From contig OV884015.1 in assembly GCA_930367205.1 (NCBI GenBank), positions 81,148,841-81,212,840 on the forward strand: DNA of 64,000 nucleotides, read 5' to 3'. Shown here piece after piece: positions 13,917 to 24,436 of this stretch; within the stretch, counting starts at the first letter, position 1; every line of letters begins with the position of its first letter. Origin of the DNA: Acanthosoma haemorrhoidale (lineage: Eukaryota; Arthropoda; Insecta; Hemiptera; Acanthosomatidae). The notes under the pieces were generated by a model that searched no databases, was not told the origin of the DNA, and saw only the letters and a program-made list of their open reading frames with translations. A program made the translations under genes and the position numbers.

Positions 13917-15986
13917 CTGTAATATCAAATACTTCGTTAAAACATGCACATAAAGAGTGTTTCTTAATTTTTCAATTGTACCCCATTGTATTTTAAATAT
14001 TTATAAATTGAAGAGAAAATGGCTGGGGTGTGAAAGAGAAACCTCCTGTTCCATGTCCAGGCAGCAAAACTATGTACTCTTTAACAAACTTAAACTAAGT
14101 TTAGTAATACATGATGTAGGTAGAATGAAATGATATGACAACATTGCTAATAATATCTGTTATTATTGATATATTCAAAGAATGGAAATAAAAACAGCAT
14201 TTGCTAAGAGTGCTCTATTTACTCACAGAGATTTGAAGCATTTCCTGATTAAAGGCTACTGATATAGGCTCTTAAGCCCTGTGAAACTTCTTTTAGATAA
14301 GCTTGGAAATATTATTATATAATGTGTTAATGAGAGTTTAGAGAAGCATGGCTATAGCTAGCCTAGTTCTTGGAATATTGTTAACAGATCCTCAACTCAT
14401 TGGAAACCATAGACCATCGAGACACTGGTCTGACCAAAAAAACTCAGATTGGAAAATGTAGCAGTGAAACCATGTAAACAGAAATAAGACCAGTCTGATT
14501 ACATGACAACCTAAACTGTGACGATGCTCAGAAAAACTGTTTATAGAGAGCAAAATTGCATCCTAGGCAACTTTTGAAAAATATCAAATAATTTAAAAAA
14601 GGTAGGCATAACTTCAAACCCCCAATAGAACTTTCATACCTCGGTGAAGGGAACAATAATTGCAAGTTATAGGATTGTGTAATGGCATGTGCATTTGTTG
14701 GTCCTAATTTTCCGGTCTGTGCAGGCTGTGATGTAGTTCTTTGAAGAATCATATCAATTACCATCCTCGATTTCCAGCAAGAAGCTGACCTTTTGTCCAA
14801 ATTCAGGACTTGGTAAGGAGAATTTGAGGTATGCAAATGCATCCAACGACCCACAGAAAACTCAAGGCAGTTCTTTATCAAGCAGAACTCCCAAGAGTCT
14901 ATTGTGAATGTCATTAGGTTGATGCCTACACTACTCAATGATACTCTCAATGCTATGGGAGTAGTCAAGGTTAAAAGTATGTTTTCAGTGAAATAAGGAA
15001 AGGAACAAATTTTTTATGGTTAAATTCCGATTAGTGATTTCAGTTCTAAAAATATTTAGTTTACTCCAACATTCACTCTGTTAATTTCTTCTTATTAGAT
15101 TGTTCATGTTCATAATCCCTTCTTAAATATTTTTTTGTAAGCTTTGAAGGGTTTTGTCTTCAAAGTTATGAATCTCAATGAGAAGAATACCTTTCACTTT
15201 GTCACATATATATTCTCTTTGCTACATCTCAGGGCAGCTTGGAAGGTATTGAAAAGTTGTCAAGAAACTGGAATATTGGCTAACCCCAGGGAAAACTAAG
15301 TTAAAGAAATTAAAGATTGTCAATATCTGCAAGAAAGCTTTCATAAAAAATAACCGTCACTTTTCACCAGTGAGCAATGCACCACAATACTGAAGTTTGC
15401 AAAATATCAGACCATGCAATGAGCATTGTTGAAAATCTCTGCTTTAAAAAAAAGTAGAAAATTAACTTACTATTCTTCCTAGAGAATAAAGGCAGAGGGT
15501 CACTTGAGGGATGTTTCGTCTTTCGAAAAGGTCAGCAGTCTGAAAAATTTCTTCTTCTGGTACTCCGTATTTCTTTATTGCAGCCTGGAATCTGTGCATA
15601 TCCAAAAAAAACAGTTATTAAAACCAAACTATCTAAGCCCTTATGGTTGCTAATGCACCATACAGATAGAAATATCTGAACATTTTTTAACATAACTGTG
15701 AATATTATTGCTTTATTAAACATTCTTTGGTAAACATGTTTGAAAATTTATTTTAATGTCAATTATTACTAAACAAAAAATTATACCTTTGAATGTTTTC
15801 CATTAACTGAAAGTTAGTTCCTTTTGTTTGAATTTTCTTTACGGATCCTGGAGCAATTTTGTTGATTAAATTGCATAGTACAACACCATCCTTAAGCAGA
15901 TCTTCATATGATTGATTCGGTAGTTTTTCACCAAGGACATCAGAAATCCATTGAATGACTTCTTGCTCCTGTTCGTTATTTCTTCC
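13734..15986 (-). CDS. Transgelin/calponin-family muscle protein, N-terminal exon missing
   Basis: Three exons (15787-15986, 15471-15591, 13734-13916) join in frame into 167 residues plus stop. They encode a calponin-homology (CH) domain followed by one calponin-like repeat. CH hallmarks are seen: EVIQWISDVLGEKLP, SYEDLLKDGVVLCNLINK, the central ENIQRFQAAIKKYGVP and the FQTADLFERRN block. The repeat is GFNKGASQSGHG, ending GNTRHM. Family members bind actin and tune contraction or the cytoskeleton. The family is about 180-190 residues long, so about 10-15 N-terminal residues are missing, presumably on an exon further right. An ATG at 16020-16022 is in frame, but the 35 bases before 15986 read as a pyrimidine-rich acceptor ending TTGCAG, so I prefer an intron there. 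The gene diverges from its paralogue at 39.1-44.5 kb. Confidence 0.9.
15471..15591 (-). CDS. Transgelin-like exon, second half of CH domain
   Basis: 121 nt between acceptor GCACAG and donor GTAAGT. It encodes FQAAIKKYGVPEEEIFQTAD and on to YSLGRI, ending at phase 0. The matching exon of the paralogue at 44034-44154 is also exactly 121 nt with the same phases. Confidence 0.9.
15787..15986 (-). CDS. Transgelin-like exon, first half of CH domain
   Basis: 200 nt, entered at phase 0 after an acceptor TTGCAG and left two bases into a codon at AG|GTATAA. It encodes GRNNEQEQEVIQWISDVLG onward to MENIQ. The paralogue on the plus strand splits the same region into two exons (82 and 130 nt). Confidence 0.88.
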
Positions 15987-15999
15987 CTGCAACATGAGT

Positions 16000-18900
16000 G
16001 GTTGAAAATTAGCTTTGTTCATCCATATTAAAACAATTGTGAAATAAAATATTAAATAGCGATGTTAATGGGTAATACAGATAGTTTGATAAACTTTAGC
16101 TTCATCTAATGTGCAAATATATTATGAAGTTTATATTAGGTATGTACATATAGATTTATGTCTAGTAATAAAAATATATTTCGAGGTTCAAAATTATAAA
16201 TAGAAAGATTATCTAGAAGAAAAAAAATATAAAGTATGAACCAATTGTTACAAGGCTTCATGTCAGGATGGAAAGTGTGTCTAAACATAAATCAGATTGT
16301 CCCATGTTAGAATCCTGTTTTTGTTTTTTTTACATGCATACATTTTTTAGTGAGACTGGAAATCATAACTGATACATTTATTTTATTTTATGTTTAAGTT
16401 ACTAAAAAAAGTGTTAAAAGACGGCTTTATTTTTGTTGAAATATTTAACACTTTAGTTTTTTAAAATCTATTACGATATTACAGATTGTTACTTAAGCAC
16501 TTAGATTAAAACTGCATAAGTCATGTCAATGATTTATTTTCAGCTTGTCAGCACATTTTTTCTCTCTATCTCTTTTTGAAAAAAAAAGAAATTACAGCCG
16601 ACTGACAGTTGCAGAAAGCTCATAGAAAGAAACTTTGAGTCTTTGGCTTTGTCTCAAAGTGAACATCTTTGCATCATTAACTTATGAGTTACAAGTTTGA
16701 CTAATAAAGTAAAGCAATTTGAAGTAACAGAAGAGGTACAGTTTCAGTTAATAGACATGACACAGATAGCAGATAGCTCTCTGCTTTGGCTGTACATCCC
16801 CTGTGCTAAATTAACGCTCACAATCTGCACTTCACCAAATTAACTTCTCTAATGAGCCAAATTTAAATAGCGGAATTAACATCGTTCGTTAAGAATGTTT
16901 GTTGTTGGCGGTTGCCAATATTTGAACATCTTTTGAATTATAACTGTTAGTGAAATTATACAACAATTCAAAGTTATAACAGATTTCTTTCCTGTAAATA
17001 CGGGGTAACATTATATTTCAATAGATTAATTGAACTATGTGTTGAGAAGTGCAGTAGATTTTTTCTCAATAGTTCGTTTCCAATCTCTCTAAACAAGCAT
17101 AATAAAAACTACAGAGACCTGTTATGTTACACATTATGATCTATTGGTAAAGATAAACACTCAGTCAGACAATTTATTTTCACTTTGAGGTATTGAAACT
17201 AGAATCTGCTGCTGGTTCTTGTTAGTGGCACCCTTCCTGCCTCAGTAATTTTCTAACTAACCAGTAAAACCCCCAATAGCACATTTCCTTGCATATGCAA
17301 TGCCATTGTACAATATTACATTCCTGTTCACATTTCTTAATTAAATCTCCGAAAAGAAAATTGTTCTTACTCTACATAGTCTAGAAATACCTCGTTTATA
17401 ATCATGTTCAAATATAGAACTCAATTGACGTCATAACAAAGAGTTGTTTAATATCAGCTTGTTAATGAGTTTCTTTTAACAAACTTTAGAATCCTTTTCA
17501 TTCCATTCTAAACCTTTTCCAGTTGGGTTTCGATAACTTGTAGAGCGTGGATAGCTAGATAAACAATTCTTCAATGTTCTGTGTCTACATTTCACAAACG
17601 GGTGATTTTTTTGGTTCTGGCTTAAGATTCTTGTTCAATGACAACCAAATGGATGCAAACGTATCGCTTAATTATAAATCGAATAAAGAATGAGCCGAAG
17701 GACAGTAGAATGATATTCGTTCTGTTCTTAAAGATACCTATAAAGGATTAAAGAGGTTTATCCTTGTTGGCATTTTCTTCAATGTCAAAGGAACCTTTCA
17801 ATACATTGCGATCGTCAATGACAGGAGTTCATTCAGTAATTTGAGGACAAACTATTATTGAAACGAGGGCAAGTTTCGTCGTGGTCAAGAGGACATAAGG
17901 TTTAAAGCCGTGACTAAGTTGATGCAATTATCAGTCCATGAGGTGACCCAGTTTCACGAACACGTCGATTTATGGGGATTTTCGATTCACTTTGAGCTCA
18001 ACCGTATTAAATTGGTCTCTCGTCTGGTTTTTCGTATTAATTAGGTGTTCAGTACCAATTTTCAACAGTATGGAGCATACTCGCTATGTTCAACAACGTT
18101 TATAGCCCATTACTTTGAAAATCACTATTGTGGACGTGTTATTTTTATTTATCATCTCATTGCCAACTTTCCTTAATAAAATCAAAGAATTTATTAATTT
18201 AGGTAATTTAACTGTCTTGGAGTTGCTGTTGAGGAATGGCAGCAAATTTGGCTAGGTTTGCTAGCAACGCTATACTAACCAATTTCTCCTTTTGAGTACT
18301 CAATGTTGAATTATATATGATTAATGATTTTAAATAGTTACCAAGTTTATTATTTCTGTAATACATCTGACAAGCTTATGTCATTTCTTTGGTTCTTGCT
18401 TACGATCCTTCTTTAATGACTCAACCACGTGGAAGCCAATGTATCCGAATTGATTCGGTCGGTTCTTAAAATCTTAAAAACTATAAAGAATTACGCAACC
18501 TTACCCTTGACAGCCATTCCTTCAATGTTCAATGCCTTTAAAGGCGTGTTTTTCTGAATGGATGTATGAAAATAATTTTTTATTTAAAATTTTGTTATTA
18601 CATTTTTTTTTTTTCAAAAGCTTTTTGCTGATGTCATCAATAAATTAAAGAGATGCTAAGAAGATGAAACTGACCGAGAACGAGATAGACAGGGATAAAT
18701 AGGTGCGAATACGCCTACTTTACCAAAATAAACATTACGTTTGGTCGGCATTAATGAGAGGTGAATGAATCGGAGCCAGAGGGCGGTCGCTATATTTTAT
18801 ACGCTGGCCGGAGTTGTTGCCCAAACGGCCGGTATTCCCCGGGCTTTTGGCAGGAGGACCGCACCCACACCGACCGAAATAGACGGCCTACCAAGAATAG

Positions 18901-19632
18901 GCAGCCTAATTGAGGGAGGGTGGAGAGATGCTGACCTCTCGGATAACGTTTATCTTCACCAGATGCCGTACATAACAAAAGGATGATCCGACACCAAGCG
19001 CCAGCAGCCTGTCGAGGATTTATCGTTATATCTTTCCAGACTCCTCTCTCAACTATTAGGTATCTTTCAGGTGTAAAAATACATAATGGACTTCAGAGAT
19101 AATCTACCACACACGTATCTACCACAATAACACCGGAAAACTAAAAAAGGGTAATGGCAGAAATATATAGATATTGGTGCTGAAATGAAAATGAATGTCC
19201 AAAAACTATATCAAATCATGCAAGACATCCCATGACTCTTGCACTTCTTTATGTAAAGTTTAAAACCAGTTTCCCTCTCGGTGATAATTTTTTCCAAACC
19301 CAAGTTCATGGGGAAAACTCCTTAGAGGAGCCTGAAATCGAATACACGTTGCCACACAGAGAACCGAGGCCCGTACCCACTAATAATAAACAAAAGGCCA
19401 AAGAGTCGGTCCCAGAAATTTCTTGACATTGGGTTTTGTCAGTTAATATAAATACGGTGATAGAAATTCATTGCCTAACTTTTCGCTTTTTCTTAATGCT
19501 TTTTAATTATAGTCAATTGAAGAGGTATGAATGCCCCGGAACACTTATCTAGAAGAAACAGTTTTCACCCGTTTAATAAGTTAATGATATTAATCTTTTT
19601 TAATTGCCTGTAAAGCCAACAAATAAAAAGAA
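16000..19632. other. 5' flank or first intron of the transgelin-like gene
   Basis: AT-rich DNA. The missing N-terminal exon of the minus-strand calponin may lie here, but no candidate was convincing. Two degenerate direct copies of a segment of about 170-200 bp lie at 17608-17812 and 18383-18550. A GC-rich island at 18680-19010 is described separately. Confidence 0.4.
18680..19015. other. CpG-containing GC-rich island
   Basis: This island is rich in CG dinucleotides in an otherwise AT-rich setting. It carries a TATA-like run (tatattttata) at 18790-18800 and a 73-codon open frame on the plus strand with no recognised relatives. It could be a promoter and 5' exon of a neighbouring gene or a transposon fragment; the sequence does not decide. 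Confidence 0.3.
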
Positions 19633-20166
19633 TTTTTTTTTATTTTCAAATCCCCTTGTTACAAAATATAGATTCTACAAACGAATCTATTTACGATTGC
19701 TTCATCATATTTCCTGTAGCTTGGCTACATTTTATACGGATTCTGTGATCTACTAATAGTGATCTGCATTGTAAAAAAGTATAATGACGTATATTAATGG
19801 ACTGAATTTATTAAAAGTGACGGGGCTCACCTTATTTATCATATACTTAAAACTAACTTACATCTAACAATAAAATCTTAACCTAATTTTCCCCGCCAGT
19901 CTGTTGCCATTGATGAGGGAAGGGTGGTGAGGTCATAGTGTTAAACACGTGGTCTGTGAGGTACTGCAACAAGTCAAAAAACTTAATGTGTTTCCGGTGG
20001 ATGAACTCACTCACTGATGGCAAAACGGGTGCAGGTCGGCTTCTTTAACCTCTCGAGAGAGGTATGTCTGACAACTCCCCATTCTGGAATTGTTGGAGAC
20101 TTTAAGTTGTATTGTTAGTCAAGTGAGTATAAAGCGGGGCACCGTACAGCTGGCCGGAGGACACAA
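19633..20166 (-). mobile_element. Jockey-like LINE, 3' fragment with end of ORF2
   Basis: The poly(A) tail is the T-run at 19633-19641. The minus strand then carries the 3' UTR (GGTGAGCCCCGTCAC near 19825) and, from about 20166 down to 19880, the decayed end of the LINE ORF2. That end is recognisable by the YGAP and PSVSEFIHR-like stretches shared with the copies at 28.4 and 37.4 kb. It is truncated in ORF2 at 20166. Confidence 0.8.
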
Positions 20167-20636
20167 TAAAATGAAATAATTATCACTTAATCTAATAACC
20201 CAATTAGATGATAAGCAGATTTAATAACCTCTGCCTTTGGATTATCAACTACTTAATCTATAAAAAAATTCTTTTTTCTGTCAATTTTTTTTTTATAAAT
20301 ATAATTAGCACCAAGGGAAAATATTATATAACATGTACAAATTCATTGGATCTACACCACAGATGCTTTTTGTCACCTCCTTGCCCCTGGAGTACCCCTG
20401 GGTTTTTTCCACCGGTTCCCACGGCTAACTCCGGTCTCACTTATTCTCAGTTTTATCCAAATGTAAATACAAACATCTTCAGAGCTATTTTAAAAAAAAA
20501 CAGCCGCAGTTCAAGAACGGAGGTTCAGATTCAGCTATCCAATGAACCGTCTAGTGGTGACATCATTGACACCCCGTGTTTCTAAAAAGCTGTACTAAAA
20601 TCGAAATATTGCATTGATCGACATTTATAAAAATAG
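20167..20636. other. AT-rich spacer
   Basis: A 125-codon plus-strand frame at 20208-20585 begins in very AT-rich DNA and shows no domain. I treat it as chance. Confidence 0.4.
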
Positions 20637-20912
20637 CTATACTGTAATAGAGCCATTATATTTAACCAACATTTTTAAAATTCGTACTGAATAGGTGTCA
20701 GGGACAACCCGACTTCGACCTATAAAAAAAACAACATTGGTATCACTGATCGCAATGTCAATTAAACTATCAAATAGTATTGATGTGAGCCGATGAACAG
20801 AACCGAATGCTGATTTTGTATACCCTACTGTTTTTACAAGTTCTATAAATATATTTTCATCTTCCTTTCGTTTTCTTTTGGTCCCTTCTGGATTTTTCTC
20901 GACGGGAGCCAT
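20637..20912 (-). CDS. Divergent, short histone H2B-like protein (candidate)
   Basis: An intronless frame of 91 codons beginning MAPVEKNPEGTKRKRKEDE. The order of features follows histone H2B. A lysine/proline-rich start leads into KRKRKE, then an ELVKTV stretch where H2B has K-V-L-K-Q-V, then LTSILFDSLIDIA over the long alpha-2 helix (H2B: M-N-S-F-V-N-D-I-F-E-R-I-A). GRSRVV follows exactly 13 residues later, where H2B has K-R-S-T-I-T, and YSVRILKML covers the alpha-3 region. The C-terminal helix of ordinary H2B is missing, and the frame ends KYNGSITV. If real it would be a shortened, fast-evolving variant, like sperm-type H2B variants known in animals. The alignment is by eye and identity is low. 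An in-frame ATG 15 codons upstream (20957) is possible, but the residues after it look unlike H2B. Confidence 0.42.
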   Translation of the reverse strand: MAPVEKNPEGTKRKRKEDENIFIELVKTVGYTKSAFGSVHRLTSILFDSLIDIAISDTNVVFFIGRSRVVPDTYSVRILKMLVKYNGSITV

Positions 20913-20957
20913 TTTTCTCCCATTATTTTTTTCTCCTACATGGTAAAGTGGGAACAT

Positions 20958-22560
20958 TGATCACAGTTGCTTATTGTCCAATAAATGGCATATTGTAATT
21001 TTATCGCAATAAAGATTATTTTTTCCTACATTGCAGGGGACTTCTTCAGAGAGCTACCCTTTTTTATATTTTTGATATTTTAATGATGATAAAACAATGA
21101 TAAGGTACACTACAGATTGTTTCTGTTGTCGTATACACCAATATTTTTCGATTCCAGGTATATTAACTTCATTCAGTATGGCTCGACAATTGAGTATCTA
21201 CGAAAGATATGTAAGTATATATATAAAAAAAAATTCATTTGATTAGGTGAAAAAAAAAATATTATTTTTATACTATCGATGAGGGAGTAATGTTTGACGG
21301 TGCTCTCGTATATATGACGTAAACCCCTGTCAAGATCAAGGTTAAGATTATTGCGCCCGAAATAAAGTGGTTAGGCAAAACTGCAATACCTTCCGGCGTT
21401 TTGTAGTGTAGTCTTAAATAAAAGCCTTCTTGTAACAACGTTCTGTCTTCGATTCCCTTAAATTATGTTTACTGATTATAAGCATTATACATATAAAAAA
21501 ATAATTGAAAGAAAATAATAAAAACTAATTAAATACGAAGGTAAATTATGACAATCAATGTCTGCTCTATTTTTGCTCTATGAATGGCTCACAAATCTAT
21601 GGCAAACAACTCTATTTGACCAGTTACCATTTTATCAACCAGAAATTAAGTTTTATATTAATTTATTGCAAATCCCAATCTTGAAAGTGTTGATCAAAAT
21701 GTTACATTAAAATATTAGGGTATTTAAATAAGAAATTGTCAGTAATCCAAAATAGACGAGTTTACTCGTGTTGTAAAACCAAACAATTCATCTATTGTGG
21801 TGGTTCGAATCCCTAATTGTTTAGCTTTAACCAATAATTATTGTGACTTGCGCCAGTGATATCTTAACAATTAATAATTACTAAACTATCAATCCATTTT
21901 CTTTTTTATTGGAAACGAATTTCACAGAAAAAACTAGTAGCACGGAGACATGCGTACAATGTCGTTCATACAATGTTCGTTAATAGGTATTATTGCTGGC
22001 CGTGGGTTTTATTTTATTTTCATTAGCCCTACCCTTGATGAAAATTTCAGCTATCAAACTATTAGACTATACTTAGACTAACTATACTACTAGACTTAGT
22101 AATAAATTTAGTTTTTTAACGTTCCGTACCGTAGCGTACCCGTACCGCACCGTGTAGGCGTTCCGTAACATGTGTAGATTCGGTTGATCATTACTTCTTG
22201 ACGAAAAGTGGGAAGATTTTCGTCCAACGAATATATTATTATTTTTTTTTTTTATTTCAAAACCTCATACAAAAAATATGTAATGTACAAAAATAAATAA
22301 TACAATAATGGAGATACAATTTTCTCTTCTTCCTGAATTTACATGCATTTGGAGGAGTGCATAATATAATAGATTTGTGTTGCGGTTAAAAGTACTTAGT
22401 CTCATATTCAACCTTAGGTGATGAGGCTCACCTTCTATAACGAATATATTATCGATGTGTGAGCATGGAAGAGCATCTGTGCGAGCTGAATGATAAGAAA
22501 ATATCGGAATTGTATTTTTAGTATTTCCGTTGTATGGAAGGACGCACTTAGACACTGAAG
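20958..22560. other. AT-rich noncoding stretch
   Basis: No convincing gene. A cluster of short CGTACCG-type repeats lies at 22119-22168. A sequence like the T-loop of a tRNA (ggttcgaatccc) at about 21802-21813 has no surrounding cloverleaf. Confidence 0.4.
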
Positions 22561-22561
22561 T

Positions 22562-22738
22562 TCAGTGTTTATGAAAAGTCGAATCCATTTTTAGTTCTGA
22601 AAACATATATAATTCTGTAGAATTGGCATCTTGGTTGTTTCTTTTGACTTGAAACTTAAACACATCGTGGGGAGTAAGAACAGATCCTTTTGTTGTCATG
22701 TAAATATTTGATTTGTAATTTCCAGCTGTGCTTTTCCC
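22562..22738 (-). CDS. Possible terminal exon of the unidentified minus-strand gene
   Basis: Open for 58 codons on the minus strand, with text such as MTTKGSVLTPHDVFKFQVK, ending at the TGA at 22562-22564. It would join at phase 0 to the exon at 22982-23266. The acceptor (GAATAG) is poor, however. A better acceptor lies at about 22772 and would read other frames that stop sooner. I list it because the composition looks coding, not because the splice is certain. Confidence 0.25.
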   Translation of the reverse strand, partial: GKSTAGNYKSNIYMTTKGSVLTPHDVFKFQVKRNNQDANSTELYMFSELKMDSTFHKH

Positions 22739-22981
22739 CTATTCGGCGATTTGATGCCTCGAAGATTCTTCCTGAAGAGAATCAAATTAATTTATATATA
22801 ATCAACTTTGAGTTTGGAAAATGAGATAGATATTTATAAACCGGGTATATTATCACTTTACCAAGTTTAACAGGAAGTTTTGTTTTTTTTCAAGCTGCGA
22901 TAGCTGTTTTTTTGTGTGTTCCTCATCCAGAATAGAACAAAGAAAAAGATTTTTTTTTAAACGTCTTATTCTTCAGCTAAC

Positions 22982-23266
22982 CTCATAATCTGTCATACAT
23001 CGGACCTTTTGGGCTTCATCCAATTCTCTGTAGATGTCCCGACTGAGATATCTTTGACAAGGCAAGATGATGCACTTACTGTGTTCATTAGTGACTTTGA
23101 ACACTTCGATGCGTGGCTGATGAACCCAAAAAAAAAGTTGATGTAAAATAACCATATACCACTGCTGTCTAAATAATTCTTCTCTTCGCCAGAATGCAAA
23201 ATTCTCAGCTAGGGCAATTTCGCTGCACTCGACCTTTCCACAAGCCTCAAAACGTGTATATGTGAA
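22982..23266 (-). CDS. Unidentified exon with weak RGS-like pattern
   Basis: A 95-codon stretch open at phase 0 between an acceptor (TGTACAG) and a weak donor (GAG|GTTAGC). It contains ECSEIALAENFAFWRREELF, then PRIEVFKVTN, CIILPCQRYLSRDIYREL and DEAQKVRCMTDYE. The E-N-x-x-F-W-R motif and the later D-E-A-Q-K block, in that order and spacing, recall regulator of G-protein signalling domains, which speed GTP hydrolysis by G-alpha. A hydrophobic piece (YMVILHQLFFWVHQ) between them is not typical and could be a short retained or mispredicted segment. The function is therefore not assigned. Neighbouring exons could not be fixed. Confidence 0.35.
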
Positions 23267-23289
23267 CTGTACACATTGGATGGAATTGT

Positions 23290-24134
23290 ATGATTAAACT
23301 GATACATCACAATTAATAATGTTGGATAAATATGTTTTAATTAGCTAAATAAATGAGTGTCCTAAAATATGTATATAACTCCATATTGCTACAGAATATA
23401 TTAGTAATGAAAAAATATTCTAAACCTGGCGCGAAGATAAATAATTTTTTTTTTTCATTTCCAGTCGTATTTTGACGTATGATGGAAATAAACGAAAAAT
23501 CATTAGTTCCAAAAGAAACGAAGCAACGTTTGGACACATGCCAGTTGAGTTTAAAGGCAAAGTTTTGGGATAGAAAATAAGATTAATTTCAAATGTTAAA
23601 ACTATTTTTAGCCTTTAGCCTCCTCAACTTATGTCAGGAATTGGTTTTATTTATGACACGAGTATACTGTATTTTGGTAAATACTAAAATCCTTTAAAAA
23701 GTTATTGCTGGCCGTGATAAACTTATTATGGTTAAAAGAATCTGGTTGAAGAAAATAGTTACTTTGCCAATCTGAGGGAGCTGTGGAAGCAAATCGGAAA
23801 ATTTAATTGTAAATTGTAACTTACTAGTGTCCTTATTTACGCTGTCAAGTTGGTTACTAAACACCATTAGTTTACGATGTCACTGTTATGCTTTCATACA
23901 GATCGAACGCAGAACTGTTTCTATAGACTAAATTAGAACGACTCAGATGAAAGGATTAAAGAATGCCCTAAACGCGATTTCATTTTGAGGATGATCATCG
24001 CAGCACTGCTGTGAAATTGAGAGTACATAATCGTTAGATAAACCTGTAAAACCCTGAATAGGATTGAAAACTCTACTAGAGACATCTCGGATACTCATTC
24101 TGCCTTAAGGCAAATTAACATTGGTCCATCAATT
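23290..24134. other. AT-rich noncoding stretch
   Basis: No exon or repeat that I can defend. Confidence 0.4.
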
Positions 24135-24436
24135 GTCCACTGGTAGCCCGGCCGAAAGGGCGACTCAGCCCAGCCCCCTACAGGTCCAAGAGGCCAGGCT
24201 TGACATGGCCGACTTCAGACCCAAGGCCTAGTACCCCTAGGCTCCACTATCGGTAGACTCACTGTCCCGAATCCACCCGCCTTTTTTAGGCCTTCCACAC
24301 TCCTCATCCTTCACATACATCCTTCAAATGGGACTCCCCTAGTGAAAGGCACCCATCATCCGAATAATTTTCCTTTATTATTTTTCCTACATCCTTTTAT
24401 TATTTTAAAAGATAAGGAAAAAAAAGTCCACTGGTA
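24135..24436 (+). mobile_element. Retroposon with poly(A) tail and 11-bp target duplications
   Basis: Identical 11-bp direct repeats, gtccactggta, lie at 24135-24145 and 24426-24436. Between them sits a 280-bp insert whose 5' half is strikingly GC-rich (starting gcccggccgaaaggg) and whose 3' end is A-rich (aaaagataaggaaaaaaaa). Direct flanking repeats plus an A-tail are the signature of LINE-driven retroposition. The body has no obvious Pol III boxes, so it may be the 3' end of an unrecognised LINE or another retroposed RNA. Confidence 0.72.

Noticed and set aside
15987..16022. In-frame ATG at 16020-16022 as the start of the transgelin-like protein
   Set aside because: The intervening bases read as a branch-point and pyrimidine-rich acceptor ending TTGCAG, the paralogue has an intron at the equivalent place, and the extra residues do not resemble the family's start.
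20208..20585. 125-codon open frame on the plus strand
   Set aside because: No domain, coding half made of low-complexity AT-rich codons, and adjacent to LINE sequence; likely chance.
21802..21813. ggttcgaatccc resembling the T-loop (box B) of a tRNA
   Set aside because: No acceptor stem, D-arm or anticodon arm can be placed around it, and there is no box A at proper distance.
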